From assembly GCF_028769735.1 (NCBI RefSeq), contig NC_088178.1:1240001-1304000 (forward strand): a stretch of DNA of 64,000 bases, in the 5' to 3' direction. Every line of letters begins with the position of its first letter. Position 1 is the first letter of the stretch. Shown one piece after another: positions 22,791-33,975 of this stretch. The notes under the pieces were generated by a model that saw only the letters and a program-made list of their open reading frames with translations, made no database searches and was not told the origin of the DNA. Origin of the DNA: Zonotrichia leucophrys gambelii. Its lineage: Eukaryota > Chordata > Aves > Passeriformes > Passerellidae. The position numbers were made by a program, and so were the translations under genes.

Positions 22791-23871
22791 TGTGGCATTC
22801 ACATTCTCTGAACAATCCCTTCACCCAGGGTTTTTCTCCTGGGAAGCTGAAAGGCAGTGAGAAACCTCAGAAAACAATGTGTGTTTTCCTTTTCCTCAGA
22901 AAAGGAAAACAATTCTTATCTCATTTGCTTCTCCTGTGTTGTGCTCATGTGGAATGTGTTTGGAGACTGTTTACCCACAGGTGATTGTTTCATTGGATTC
23001 TGCTGTGAGTTGTTTTCACTCTTTGGCCAATTGTGGCCAAGCTGTGTTGGGATTCTGGAAAGAGTCACAAGTTTTTATTATTATCTTTTTAGCATTCAGT
23101 AAGTATCCTTTCTTATTCTTTAGTTGTCAGGACCCAGGACATTTCTCTGGCTGCCCTGGGTGATTCCAGACCCTGGCAGGGGGCTCAGAGACCCTGGCAC
23201 AGAGTCACAAACACCTGTGCCTTTGATTTTAGCCCATGGAAACAATTACCAACTTTGTGTGAAGGTTTACAAGCCACAAGAGTTTGAGTAGAATGATAGT
23301 GAATTTGTCACAGGGTGAAAAAGTAGAATTTTGGGGATTTAGAATGGGGGTTCAAGAAGCAAGATGGAGGAATCTGGGCATGTCCAGCCTTTCTCCTCCT
23401 TCTTCTTGTCCTCCATCTTCTGCTGGGATGGTGACACTGTTTGATTGGTTTAGAGTAGAGACAGACTGTCTAACATAGGTGATAGGTATTGGAAAATTAT
23501 TGTAAATAAAGTACATGTAATTCTTAATATAAAAATTTAACACCACCCCAAGGGCAGAGACTGTGCCACAACCTGACCTGCTGGACAGATCTCAGCAGGT
23601 CAGAGAAAGAATGGAACAGATAAGAGAAAATAAACAACCTTGAAAAGCAGAACTGACAAATCTCAACTTCTTCAGTCACGGGGCTGGGAAAAAAAAAGAC
23701 ATTCTGATACCTTGGAGATCATCTCAACCACAGAAACTTGATATTTAGTACAGTATAGTATAGTATTCTTTAATATAATATAGTATAATAAAGTAATAAA
23801 TTAGCCTTCTGATAAGATGGAGTCCTCCTCATCATTCTCTCCCCTCATTGGGGTTGCCTGCATTTACAATA
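22791..23871 (+). mobile_element. Solo ERV LTR, family A, split by a family F LTR
   Basis: The 5' part (22,791-23,124) starts TGTGGCATTCACATTCTCTG and carries TCCTGGGAAGCTGA, GTTTACCCACAGGTGATTG, a GGCCAAT box, GAGTCACAAG and TATTCTTTAGT. The 3' part (23,744-23,871) resumes with TTTAGTACAGTATAG, then AATAAATTAGCCTTCTGA, ATGGAGTC and the end TTTACAATA. Flanks CACGAG (22,785-22,790) and CATGAG (23,872-23,877) look like a 6-bp target duplication with one CpG-to-TpG change. Removing the insert restores a continuous family A LTR. Confidence 0.88.
23125..23743 (+). mobile_element. Solo ERV LTR, family F, nested in family A
   Basis: A 619-bp insert starting TGTCAGGACCC and ending CTTGATA, flanked by TTTAGT on both sides (23,119-23,124 and 23,744-23,749). 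It holds GCAAGATGGAGG and CTCCATCTTC, a TGATTGG CCAAT box, ATATAAAAATT as TATA-like box and AAAATAAACAACC. This matches the layout of family L. It must be younger than the family A LTR it interrupts. Confidence 0.85.
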
Positions 23872-23877
23872 CATGAG

Positions 23878-25400
23878 TGCCTTGGCAGGCTCCCCACACA
23901 CCACAGAAGGGGATCCATGAAAATCCTGCTCACAACAGTTCTGTAGGAATCTGAAATCCATCTCCTGAACACTGGCTGCTAAATCAGAAGCAAGCCTGCC
24001 CATTTCTGGGTGCCCTTCTTGCTGTGGCTTCATCTCGAGAGTCGCTGATAAATCAGCTCCCAGGGAAACACAAGACAGCACAGACTCCACCCAAGGCAGG
24101 TGACAGAAGCTCTACCCCATAACTGAGCCTCAAGGGAACCCAGAATTGTCTTCTTGCCTCAGGGAGGAGAAAGCACAGCTCCCAGAATGACTGGGGATCA
24201 TGTTCAGGCTGCCAGCAGGGCCCTGCCAGGCACAAACCACAGCTCCTGAAATCCTTGTGGTGAGGAATTTAAAGGAGCAAGAGCTGCTCCTGTCTGTGCT
24301 GAGTGAGGGCACCTGAAATGCAGGCAAAGACAAGAGGGCAAAGCACACAGGCAGGAGGAATGCACAGACAGGTGATGCTCCCAAACCACTGAGGCTGGAA
24401 AATGTGGTTGCTTAAATGTTTATTAGAAGAAATCTTTTAATTTACCAGCAGGTAAATTTAAAGACATTACCTTAATTAGCTTTGTCTGTAACCACAGACT
24501 GGTTAATTGATTCATTAGGCTCTAGTTTTATGGCTTAATTAAAGCTTTTCTTCTAGAAAAATATCCTAAATCACAACAAAGCTCGTTTCTAGGTTAATTG
24601 CCTCCATTATTACCTGCTCTCTAATAAAACAATGTCTTCCAATCTCTTCTTCAAACTATTTTTTGTTAGATATTTTGATATTTAAGCTACAAAATTCTTA
24701 GCAAGAAATTCTGAAAAATTCTGAAAAAGTTACAGAAGAAGCTACATCAAAAGCAGGTTAAAAGGTTTACATTTGGTGGGCAGGTTTGTTTCCTGCTATC
24801 TTAAAAAATCCTATTGGTCAGTCCAGAAGGGACTAGAGATCAATTTTCTGTTTGTTGACAAAAGACCAACAGGAAGCCAAAATCCACAAAACTTTTCAAT
24901 TTAGGGAGGGGTTCAGTTCCATGGGCAATGTTTTTTTATTTAACCTAAAGTAAATAATTCATGACTGCATTATTAAAATATTCTCACCCCTGTGACCTTA
25001 ACATAAGAAAGCCATTACCAAATGTTTGGGTTTATATTTAGAATACAACATATTTAGAAGATGACATTTATAAAACACTGGTATCAAAAGTATTGCAACA
25101 GGAAAAGACATTACAGCCAACATCCTTTGTCTAAGATATGACAAGCAGCATTAATCACAAATAGCCAAAATGAGCCATCATCACCATCATTTCCAAATAA
25201 ATTCTAAAAATTCTTGTCAGCCCTGGACCAGAGAAAATCCCATGGTTGTTGTGTGGCTGTCAGGGATTCTCAGCCCCTAAATGTGTTGAAGTGGGGTGAT
25301 CTCCTAAAGCTCAGCAGGAAATATTTTCTCTTGCCTAGGCTAAGTTGCAAAGCAATTTTTAATTCTTTATAGAAGTAATAAGAGAATAATAATGTATAAT
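23878..25400. other. Intergenic; AT-rich block with many TAAT motifs at 24,430-24,630
   Basis: 23,878-24,400 is unique. 24,430-24,630 is AT-rich with repeated homeodomain-type cores such as TTAATTAG, GTTAATTGATTCATTAG, CTTAATTAAAG and GTTAATTG, and could be a regulatory element. 24,640-25,390 is plain AT-rich DNA. No gene seen. Confidence 0.3.
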
Positions 25401-25571
25401 AGAGAAGAAGAAAGAAGAAGAAAAGGAAAGAAGAAGAAGAGGAAAGAAGAAGAGCAAGAAGGAAGAAGAAGAAGAAAGAAGAAAAACAATAATAATAATA
25501 AAGAAGAGAATAATAATGATAAATATAATGATGTAATGATAATAATAATGATAATAATTATGATAATGATA
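25401..25571. repeat. Polypurine GAA tract followed by AAT/GAT repeat
   Basis: 25,401-25,486 is all purine on the plus strand except one C (25,455), built from GAA and GGAAA units. It turns at 25,487 into AAT and GAT trinucleotide repeats to 25,571. Mirror-like purine tracts of this sort can form triplex DNA. Confidence 0.95.
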
Positions 25572-27091
25572 GAAGCATCCCATTAATGCAGTGCCTTTGG
25601 ACAGTGGTTGCTGCTCTCTGAGTGGAAAAGGACTTGTGACTCAGGAGGAGAAAAGGGTAAAATGTATATAAATGGCAGAGAAGATGCTGCTTCTGCAGGC
25701 ATCACAGGACAGCCAGAGAAAGTGTGAACCCCAGAATTATCAAACACAAGTAGGGAAAGGGGATTGCTTGGTGTCACTCAAATGGAAAGAGGGAATTTCC
25801 ATCAAGGATGCTCCTGTTTGTCAAAACTCATTTAAGTGGCAGTGCTTTGCAGAGATTGAAGCAGCACAGGCTGAGCACTGCCCAAGATGAAAAGCTCCTC
25901 ATCTCCCAGCTGGGGGAACCCTGTGCTGCTGGGCAGAAGGAAGCACAGAAGTGATGTGAAAATGCAGAGTTACAGGTAGGAGAACAGCTGGACACTGCCC
26001 ATCCAAGCCTGCTCCAAAAATCCTCCTTTTCTTTGGCATTCAGAGCAGGAAGAGCCTCATTTCAGAAGCATGATCCTTATTTAGAACCCTACTGCTTTGC
26101 TAATAAACTGGATAAAGTAACACAAAACACAGGGACTATTCTTGCCACTAGAACATGTTTCTTACAAGGTTATCTTTCTTTAAAAAATAAGAAGGACGTA
26201 AGCAGGCAGCTCCACTTAGGAAGGGAACAAAAATAAAAGCATATGGGAAGCTAATTATTAGCAAGTCAAGATTCAGGAAACACCTGAATTAAGCTTCAAA
26301 CACTCATGGTGTACCTTCCAATTACCCCTAAAAATAGTGGTTTTCCCTAATCATCATTGCACACAGAACAGCCAGAAGATCATTTGCTGAGTGTTAGTTG
26401 TCGTTTGTCATCTCCTCATTGTTCACTACACAACCCTGATCTTATTTAAACCACTGACAACTTCCTCTGATTTAAGACTCTTTAACACTTCCACTAAAAA
26501 GGAGTAATTGCTCCTCTTCTCAGAGAACTTGCTATAATTGTCTGTACAAAGCAGAGAACTTGCAGCACTGTGAGCTGTGCACAGAAATAGGAGCAGGGGG
26601 GACAGGACAGCCTGGGATGGATAGGGCAGAGGTGGCACAGCTGGATTGTCCAAAACCAGCCAGAGCATGATATTTTGGGAAAGTCCTGACAGGAACAGGA
26701 ATTAGGCTGCAGGCAGCCCCACCCAGCACAAAATATGGGCCCCACCATGCAGATCTCAAGGCACGACAACCCCAAACAACCCTGTCACTGTGCAAGAGTT
26801 CAGGAACACCATGGCTGGGATCCCATCCCTTTAGCCTTTGGACAGGTCTGCTTTGGCCCCTGTTGTCCATAAAATCCAGAAAGGCCTGCACACAACCTGC
26901 TTGATCTTGGTTTCCTGGGGAAATTCTGCCTGAGGACAACTCACAGGATTGATTTTCAGCACAGATAGTTAAGATGGTCCAGGTTTTAAAAAATGAAAGC
27001 ATACATTGTTCCAGGCTGAGCCATCAGCTGTTTCATTACAAGAAAACCATCTGCACCTCTACCTCTTTCCAAGAAGCCAAACCACTGGGAA
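25572..27091. other. Unique intergenic DNA, no gene seen
   Basis: The longest frame is 156 codons on the minus strand (26,532-27,002). It has no recognisable domain and overlaps other frames. I treat the stretch as non-coding. Confidence 0.35.
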
Positions 27092-27097
27092 GCAATG

Positions 27098-28142
27098 GAT
27101 TGTAAATGCAGGGCCACCAACGAGGGGAGAAAATGATGCAGCTGACTCCATCTTATCAGAAGGCTGATTTATTATTTTATTATACTATATTATATTAAAG
27201 AATACTGTACTATACTAAAGAATACAGAAAAGATGTAAGAGCATAAATGAGAGACTCCAGGCAGCTCTCCAAAATGCAGTTTATTCCATCCAAGAGGTCA
27301 CAGCAGTCCAGGGTTATGGGTGACAGAGCTGTGCCTACAGCTGTCAGCTCCAGCTGCAGGCAGGCCTGGAGACCCTTTAATTGTGGTTACAATGCATTAT
27401 AAACTTTTCTTTGCTTAATACAGTAGAACCAATCTATACCTTAACTTTTACCTCTAGTTTATCATAACTGCTATAATTACCATATTCATGTTACTGTTTT
27501 CCAATCACTAAAAGTTAGTACATTGCAGTTTAAGCTAGAAGTTGTTTTTCAGTTTTCTTGCAGTGGAAAATTCTGAGACCTTTTTTCTACTTACAGCTTT
27601 GCTGCCTTGTTTGCCTGTGCTCTCTTTCTGCTTGGTAAAAGCATTTTGTTGTTTGGGGTGGGTTTATCCTTTGCTCTAAGCCATAAAAACCCTTCTAACT
27701 AACACACCGTTTGCCTTTTTGGTTATCCAGTAAGACTGGCTCAGCAATTCTTTTCTTCCATATCAAAACTTGCTTCCATCTCTATTCCTTCTTCAGGTTC
27801 TACATTCAAATTTTTTCTTCTAAGCATCCATATCTGTGAGACTTTCTTGTCAAACTTTCATCTTTCCCAACAAAAAGATACTTACAGAATGCTAAAAAGA
27901 TAATAATGAAACTCATGACTCTTTCCAGAGTCCCAACACAGCTTGGCCACAATTGGCCAAAGAGTGAAAACAACTCACAGCAGAATCCAATGAAGCAATC
28001 ACCTGTGGGTAAACAATCTCCAAACACATTCCACATGAGCAAAACACAGAAGAAGCAAATGAGATAAGAATTGTTTTCCTTTTCTCTGAGGCCTCTCAGC
28101 TTCCCAGGAAAAAGCAATTGTTCATAGAATGTTAATGCCACA
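27098..28142 (-). mobile_element. Solo ERV LTR, family A, split by a family E LTR
   Basis: Read on the minus strand, the 5' part is 28,142-27,873 and the 3' part 27,233-27,098, with all family A blocks present (GTTTACCCACAGGTGATTG, TTTGGCCAAT, CTTTAGTATAG, ATAAATCAGCCTTCTGA, GCATTTACAAT). Flanks GCAATG (27,092-27,097) and TCAATG (28,143-28,148) look like the original target duplication. It is interrupted at AAAAGA. Confidence 0.88.
27234..27872 (-). mobile_element. Solo ERV LTR, family E, nested in family A
   Basis: A 639-bp insert, TGTAAGAGC...CCCAACA on the plus strand, flanked by AAAAGA on both sides (27,228-27,233 and 27,873-27,878), a perfect 6-bp target duplication. On the minus strand it ends with a polyadenylation region (GGAATAAACTGCATTTTGG) as do the copies at 36,956 and 45,032. 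It is younger than the LTR it sits in. Confidence 0.92.
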
Positions 28143-28339
28143 TCAATGTCCTTCCTACTTTTACCAAGAATGGACTCAAAACAAGTGAGGATGGACACAC
28201 CTCGAGTTTGAAGCAATTCTCTTGTACAGTAAGTGACTTTTCTCCTTTGAGTTTCCCTGACAGACTCTGACAGAGATGCCCAGATCAGTCCTGCCTTGAC
28301 ATTTGATATGGAATCAGCTGAGGATCTGTAATGTGCACT

Positions 28340-28768
28340 TGTGGTATTTTCTGGGTCCCCAGATGATGAAGGAGGAATTGAGAATCTGACTCCATGTTCT
28401 TAGAAGGCTTATATTATATTATATTATATTATATTATATTATATTATATTATATTATACCAAAACTATGCCAAAGAATAGAGAAAAGATACAGACAGAAG
28501 GTTACAAAGAATGATACTGAAAATTTGTGACTCCTTCCAGAGTCCCGACACAGCCTGGCTGTGATTGGTCATTAAGTAAAAACAATTCACATGAAACCAA
28601 TCAAACAGCCACCTGTTGGATAAACAATCTCCAAACCACATTCCAAAGCAGCAAAACACAGGAGAGAAAAATGAGATAATATTGTTTTTCCTTTTTCTCT
28701 GAGGCTTCTCAGCTTCCCAGGAGAAGAATCCTGGCAAAGGGATTTTTCCAGAAAATATGACAGTGACA
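28340..28768 (-). mobile_element. Solo ERV LTR, family G, with ATATT array
   Basis: On the minus strand it starts TGTCACTGTCATATTTTCTG and carries GGATTCTTCTCCTGGGAAGC, GATTGTTTATCCAACAGGTGG, TGATTGG, a second CCAATCACAG, GAGTCACAAA, TTTGGCATAG and the ATAAGCCTTCT block. It ends TACCACA. A (TATAA)n array of about 10 units sits between the TATA-like region and the 3' block. No clean target duplication. Confidence 0.85.
28411..28458. repeat. (ATATT)n array inside a family G LTR, about 9.6 copies
   Basis: Pure 5-bp units, 48 bp long, within the LTR at 28,340-28,768. Confidence 0.95.
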
Positions 28769-31108
28769 TGAATCTGTTGCTGTGCAGAAAAAGCTATTTC
28801 TTCTTAGCCTCTATCTTACGGCAAACACCATTTCCCAAAAGCAACCCAGCATGGGAAGCAGGAGGTGGCAGAGATCACATTAATCATTCCCCTTTGCTGC
28901 TAACTCCAGAAGACATTCCAAAGCCCTGATGAAGCCTTGCACTCTTCCCTTGCTGTTGCAGAGACATCAAAGCATACACAAAAATGCGCTAAGGAAAATT
29001 GATTCTCTTAATTAATTAATCTCTGATTGCCTGAGTAGTTTGTATCTGAACTTCAGTGCCCAGACAAGAGGATACCTACAAAGATGCTGCTGCTGACTTT
29101 CCACCTTTTAGGGCTCCATGATTCCCTCTGGCAGTGTTAGGGCAGCAGCTGGACTCCATCTCAAAGGTATTTCCCAAACTAAATGATTCTGTGATCCCAA
29201 GAGCACCAGCTGTCCTGAGGATTGACCACTGAGACCCTTTAGGGGCAACTTAGCCACTAAACTCCACGTAAGCATCACCAGGGTGCTCTGCAGAGCCTAA
29301 AGAATGCTCAGAGATTTTAATTATCATCCAAAAAAACCAATTTATCATTCATGAGAAACATTTATCATTCATGAGAAAAGCTAAACCACATTTATGCTGG
29401 TTGAAAGCCACTGAAAGTAAAAGGAACTTTATCAAAACCAAGACTGAAATAGTTCCTGGGCAATGAAACCATCTCCACCTGGGAAAGCAAGGCTCCCCTC
29501 TGCAGAAACATCCTTTAGTGATTCTGGCAAGCTGAATTCAGGGTGCTCAGTCCCCAAAAAAATGAGTAATTACTTCACCTTATCACTATGTCCCCAGGGC
29601 TGGTAGACATACCATCTCCCTGCTCAGCTGGACTGACACTCTAAAAAAATGAAATGCAACATTCCACAGCAAAATTCCAACGTTATTGTGGGTGATGAGC
29701 TGTTCTGTCCACACACCAGAGAGCTCCAACCCTGCTGCTCATCCTCAGAGCCTCCAAGCAGCACGTACCTCCTTCCACCAAAGGCAGGCAAAGGTTTTGT
29801 GTTTCCCTACCAGCTGTGGACAGTTCATGGAGAAGCTTTCAGCCACCCAGACTTTGTCAGGATCCAAGGAACTGGACAATATTTATAAAAACATATCCCT
29901 CACAGGTTCTCTCTTCTACTTCCCCCTGGTAAATGCAGGTTTAGGCCTGGGAAAATGCTCACAGGGAATGTTTTTCTTCAGGAAAAGCATAAAATTGTAC
30001 CATTTTCCCTAGAAAATTCACCTTTTTTTTCTTCTTCTTCTTTTTTTTTAATTCTAGAAACATCAAATGTTGCTCCTGGTTAGGTTTTCCATGACAGAAA
30101 AGTAACAGTTTTTTGAAGTGCTTTTATTCAAGCCCTATTTTCCATTCACATATATCAACTTAAAAGGCCTGGATGAAATGCCAGGGCTGTCATCCAAGGG
30201 TTTTATTTGTTCATTTTTATGAGCTCCCAAAATGCACCCCAGCTCTTCTCCAGTAGCACTGGATGAGACTTTACAGGAACTTCTCCTAAATGCAAATTCC
30301 CCCACAGCACATTCCCTGGAGCCAGTGGTGAGAAAAGGCTCCAGCTGGGAGATAACATGATGACAATTTTTCTTGAGGAAAAGGCAATTTTCAAGTAACT
30401 GTTGATAGCCCACCTCCACAAATAGTTCTGAGATTGCTTCTACTCAGTCCAGGACAAAAATGGGTATCTTTAAACATTCTCATTTGCCATAGGAAGAGGG
30501 TAGAATTTATTTTTTTATCAATGAAGCCTCTGCAGTACGTTCTGCAGTGTGATTCCCACTCCTGTTTAAGGACAGATTGGGGGCACCAGCAGGTCTATCC
30601 TATGGGGAAGCACAGTTTATCAACCCAGTGCCTGTTCTCATTAATTTATTTATTAAAGAAGGCATTAATTTACCTTGGATGAGGAAATCAGAAGTGATCC
30701 ATGCCTGGGAGGCCAGAGCACCTCTTTTATTTGAGCTGTGCCATCTCACCTGCTTTGCATAGGGACTCTGCCTTTCTGTGACAAAACTTCTTTGAAATTC
30801 AAAGAGTATGAAAATAAAACAGTGCCAAAGTTCTGCTGACACAGACTGCTCTGAAATGCTCCAACAGAAATTCAGGTGGTAAAGGAAAGCACCAAGAGGC
30901 ATCAGACCTCAGCAGTGGGAGGATGACACAGGAAGGAAAAGGGTTTCTTTTCAATGCCTTTCTTTTGCAGGTTTCTTTTCAATTCTTTTCATGTGTTTAG
31001 AGAGTAGGAATATCAGACAGGATTTCTGCTCAGTGACAGGACATTTTCCAACACTGCCACAGCTGTTGTGCAGTTAAGCACAATTTCCCTGGAATATGAA
31101 GCACAGCA
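28769..31108. other. Intergenic with one CR1 fragment, no gene seen
   Basis: Apart from the CR1 piece at 29,095-29,195, this holds a pyrimidine tract at 30,020-30,050 and TTAATTAATTAATC near 29,010. The ORFs at 29,649-30,012 and 30,135-30,421 are unsupported. Confidence 0.35.
29095..29195 (+). mobile_element. CR1 LINE 3' end fragment, decayed
   Basis: GCAGCTGGACTCCATCTCAAAGG followed by TTTCCCAAACTAAATGATTCTGTGATCC resembles the avian CR1 3' end (GGACT.GATGAT.T.AAGGT...TTCCAACC...TGATTCTGTGAT). Only about 100 bp are recognisable. Confidence 0.55.
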
Positions 31109-31114
31109 GATCTC

Positions 31115-31584
31115 TATTGTAAATGCACAGTGAGCCCCATGGAATGATGTATCTGACTCCATCTTATCAGAAGGCTCATTTATTACTTTCTTATACTTTA
31201 TTATGTATAGTATATAATTATTATATTAATATATCATACTTTATTATATATATTAAAGAATACTATAGTAAACTATACTAAAGAATACAGAAAGGATACT
31301 TACAGAATGCTAAAAAGATAATAATGAAAACTCCTGACTCTTTCCAGAATCCCAACACAGCTTGGCCACAATTGGCCAAAGAGTGAAAACAACTCACAGC
31401 AGAATCCAATGGAACAATCACCTGTGGGTAAACAATCTCCAAACACATTCCACATGAGCACAACACAGGAGAAGCAAATGAGATAAGAATTGTTTTCCTT
31501 TTCTCTGAGGTTTCTCGCTGCCTTTCAGCTTCCCAGGAGAAAACCCTGGGCGAAGGGATTTTTTCAGAGAATGTGAATGGCACA
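31115..31584 (-). mobile_element. Solo ERV LTR, family A, complete
   Basis: Uninterrupted copy on the minus strand, from TGCCATTCACATTCTCTG to TTTACAATA. It contains the CCAAT region, GAGTCAGGAG, a TTTAGTATAG core followed by an AT-rich stretch at about 31,190-31,280, and AATAAATGAGCCTTCTGA. The flanks AGATCT and AGGTCT are a possible target duplication with one mismatch. It serves as the local reference for the two interrupted copies. Confidence 0.88.
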
Positions 31585-33420
31585 GGTCTGTAAGGGAGGA
31601 GCAGAGCCAGCACAGTGGTGCCAGGGCAGTGTCCCTGCAGTCAGGTCACACACCTGGTGCTAAGGACACTTGTCCAGGTGCTACACAGCTCCCAAAGCCC
31701 AAACCTCAGGGCCAGGAGGGGTCTGGATGGAAAACACAAGGTTAAATCTGTCACAGGATCAGTGTCTGACTGCCTGACAGCATCAGGAGAAAAGAGAGAC
31801 ATGGAAGGAAGGCAGAAGTGACTCTCAAAGAGCAGCGTCTGCATGTGCAGCAATGGATGACAAATACTGTAAATATTTGTGCTGGCAACACCAGTGAGAA
31901 GAACAAACCCACAAGAAATAACTGTTAGTGCCTCTCTCCAGTCAGCCAATGCTGCTGAAACAGAAAATCAAACTGCAAAGATGGAAAAGTAAAGGAGAAG
32001 GATCAGGCCACAACAACAGGCAGAAGGGCACCAGTTTTGGCTGGAGCTCCAGAATAACTCCTGGCCTAACTGGATCTCAGCCACACCACTCCTCTCTCCA
32101 GGATAAACCCATTAGAGAAGGGGATTTCAGAGGTGGCTCTTGTACCCTGTGCACCAGGGAACTGATCCTGCAGTAGGTGAAGCACATTGATCACACACTG
32201 GTGATGGCTTAGCCTTGTGTTTGCCTCACAAGAGTTCAATTTAATCTCAGCTCTTTCATTCCTGAGATATTTCTCTCAATCTTTCCAGTGGATGTGTCCC
32301 TCACTCAAATCAGAGCAAAAAGGACCAGTCAGGCTCACCTAGCTTCTCTCAGGTTATCTTATTTTCCCCCTCCTCTGGCCTAATGCCATCCATTTATCCA
32401 TTTGTTCTCCAACACACGCTGTCCCAACTTGCATTTCCTATTTTAGGCCAGAAATATTTACACATACTCCTCCCAAAAGCCGTTTTGAACCCAACAGTCA
32501 GAGCAGAAGCGTGACAATCATCACATTAGCAGGATGAGGGACACTCCAGTGTTGAACAATTGCACAGAAAATGATCTTGTGTGTGAGAGTAAGGCCAAGA
32601 ACCAATCACTGATTACACAAAAAGCTGAGCTGGTGGCTGCATGCAAGCCATGTAAATAAATACTCACATATGTATAAAGGATGAAGATTTCCCAGCTCAG
32701 TTCCTTAATTCATCCCTATAAACTCCAGAGGGGAGCATTTTTATAGCAGAAGTGGGAAGCAGAATTCATCCCACAAGCATCTGAGCCAGCTGGATTTTTA
32801 ACCCAAGTGTAATATCCAAGTACAGGCTCAAACATCAGGAAATCACTAATAAAAGGTCAGATTCCCTCTGGAATGGGTCAGCACCCTGCTGTCCTCCCAG
32901 AGAGACTTTATTATCACCAGCTTTCTTACTTGTAACTTGACAGCTCTTTGTTTAGGTGGGAATGCTAAGCAATGAAGAGCAAAGATGATAAAACAGAAGC
33001 CTTTTCCCTCATATTGCAAATTTCCAGTGTAGGGAGACTGGAAAGGACAAAGACAACACCCCAGCTCCCCAGATTTCAGCAGCCAGGTGAGATGAACAAG
33101 CCAAGTCCTCCCCCTGCCCTCCTCAGTGTCATTGCAGGAATTATTTGCATGGCAAGGAGGAGATCTGTGCAAGGCACCCCATCAGACACATTCAGGGCAT
33201 TTGTGCAGATTTAGGAGGCAACAGATCTTCACACCATCCTCTGAAGAGTGTGTGAGGCTACACATCACCCTCTGTGGGAAAAATAGAGAGGGCAAGAAGG
33301 CTTTCAGAAAGCTGTGAAAGCACAGAAAGCACAGAAACAGAAAGAGCAGAGCACTCAGAGCTAGCTGCTGCTGCAGAGTCTGGAAGCAGAAAAGTTACAG
33401 TGGTACAGCAAGCAAGGACA
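31585..33420. other. Unique intergenic DNA, no gene seen
   Basis: About 1.8 kb without recognised repeats. The frames at 31,615-31,949 and 32,846-33,214 lie opposite each other and lack domains. Confidence 0.35.
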
Positions 33421-33765
33421 TGAAACTACAGTTTGTGTTTTAGGCTTGGCTAAGATAGGTTTTAAGGCTGCAGGAAAATATGCCTAACAAGATAGCAGAA
33501 GGTTTTAAGCTTAATAATGAAGTATTGTGGATTGTTAATAGAGAGAAGACAAGCAAGCCTTGTGAGAAGCAAATGTCTGTGGGCTTTTAGTGGCTGACTA
33601 GAACAATTGTCTGTAAGCTTTAGCAATGTGCTGTTGGCTAGAAAGTTTGTAAAATGCTCTGTAACAAAGAAATCTCCGGCTGCTGCTGGCTGTACGGGAG
33701 CTGTTGACATCTTTCAATTGTCTCAGCCATGTGATGACTACAATAAAGATCAAAGAATTTACCTC
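33421..33765 (+). mobile_element. ERV LTR fragment, family I (3' part)
   Basis: It shares with the minus-strand copy at 37,651-38,159 the blocks AAGCTGCAG/GGCTGCAGGAAAAT, TTTTAAGCTTAATAATGAAG, GTAACA..GAAATCT, GGCATC/GACATCTTTC and a TTGTC...CCATG stretch. ACAATAAAGATC (33,740) supplies a polyadenylation signal. It runs directly into the VNTR. The 5' third is missing. Confidence 0.6.
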
Positions 33766-33975
33766 AGCAGTCCTGAACCATTTGTGCAAACCCCATTTGT
33801 GCAAACCCCATTTGTGCACCCCAGCAGTCCTGTCCCTTTTGTGCAAATCCCATTTTTGTACCCCAGCAGTCCTGTCCCATTTGTATACCCCAGAAGTCCT
33901 GAACCATCTGTGCAAACCCCATTTGTGCACCCCAGCAGTCCTGTCCCCTTTGTGCAAACCCCCAGCAGAACCCTT
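33766..33975 (+). repeat. Composite VNTR: 12-bp head plus 15-bp units
   Basis: Heads AGCAGTCCTG (AGAAGTCCTG once) start at 33766, 33823, 33865, 33892 and 33934. The intervals 57, 42, 27 and 42 all equal 12 + 15k. The 15-bp unit is CCATTTGTGCAAACC-like. All lengths are multiples of three, so three overlapping frames stay open through it (for example PFVQT pentapeptides), but none has a known protein context. Confidence 0.9.

Noticed and set aside
27806..28216. Similar minus-strand frames at 27,806-28,216 and 31,278-31,613, and plus-strand frames at 22,857-23,163
   Set aside because: All are frames through family A LTR copies, not a gene family.
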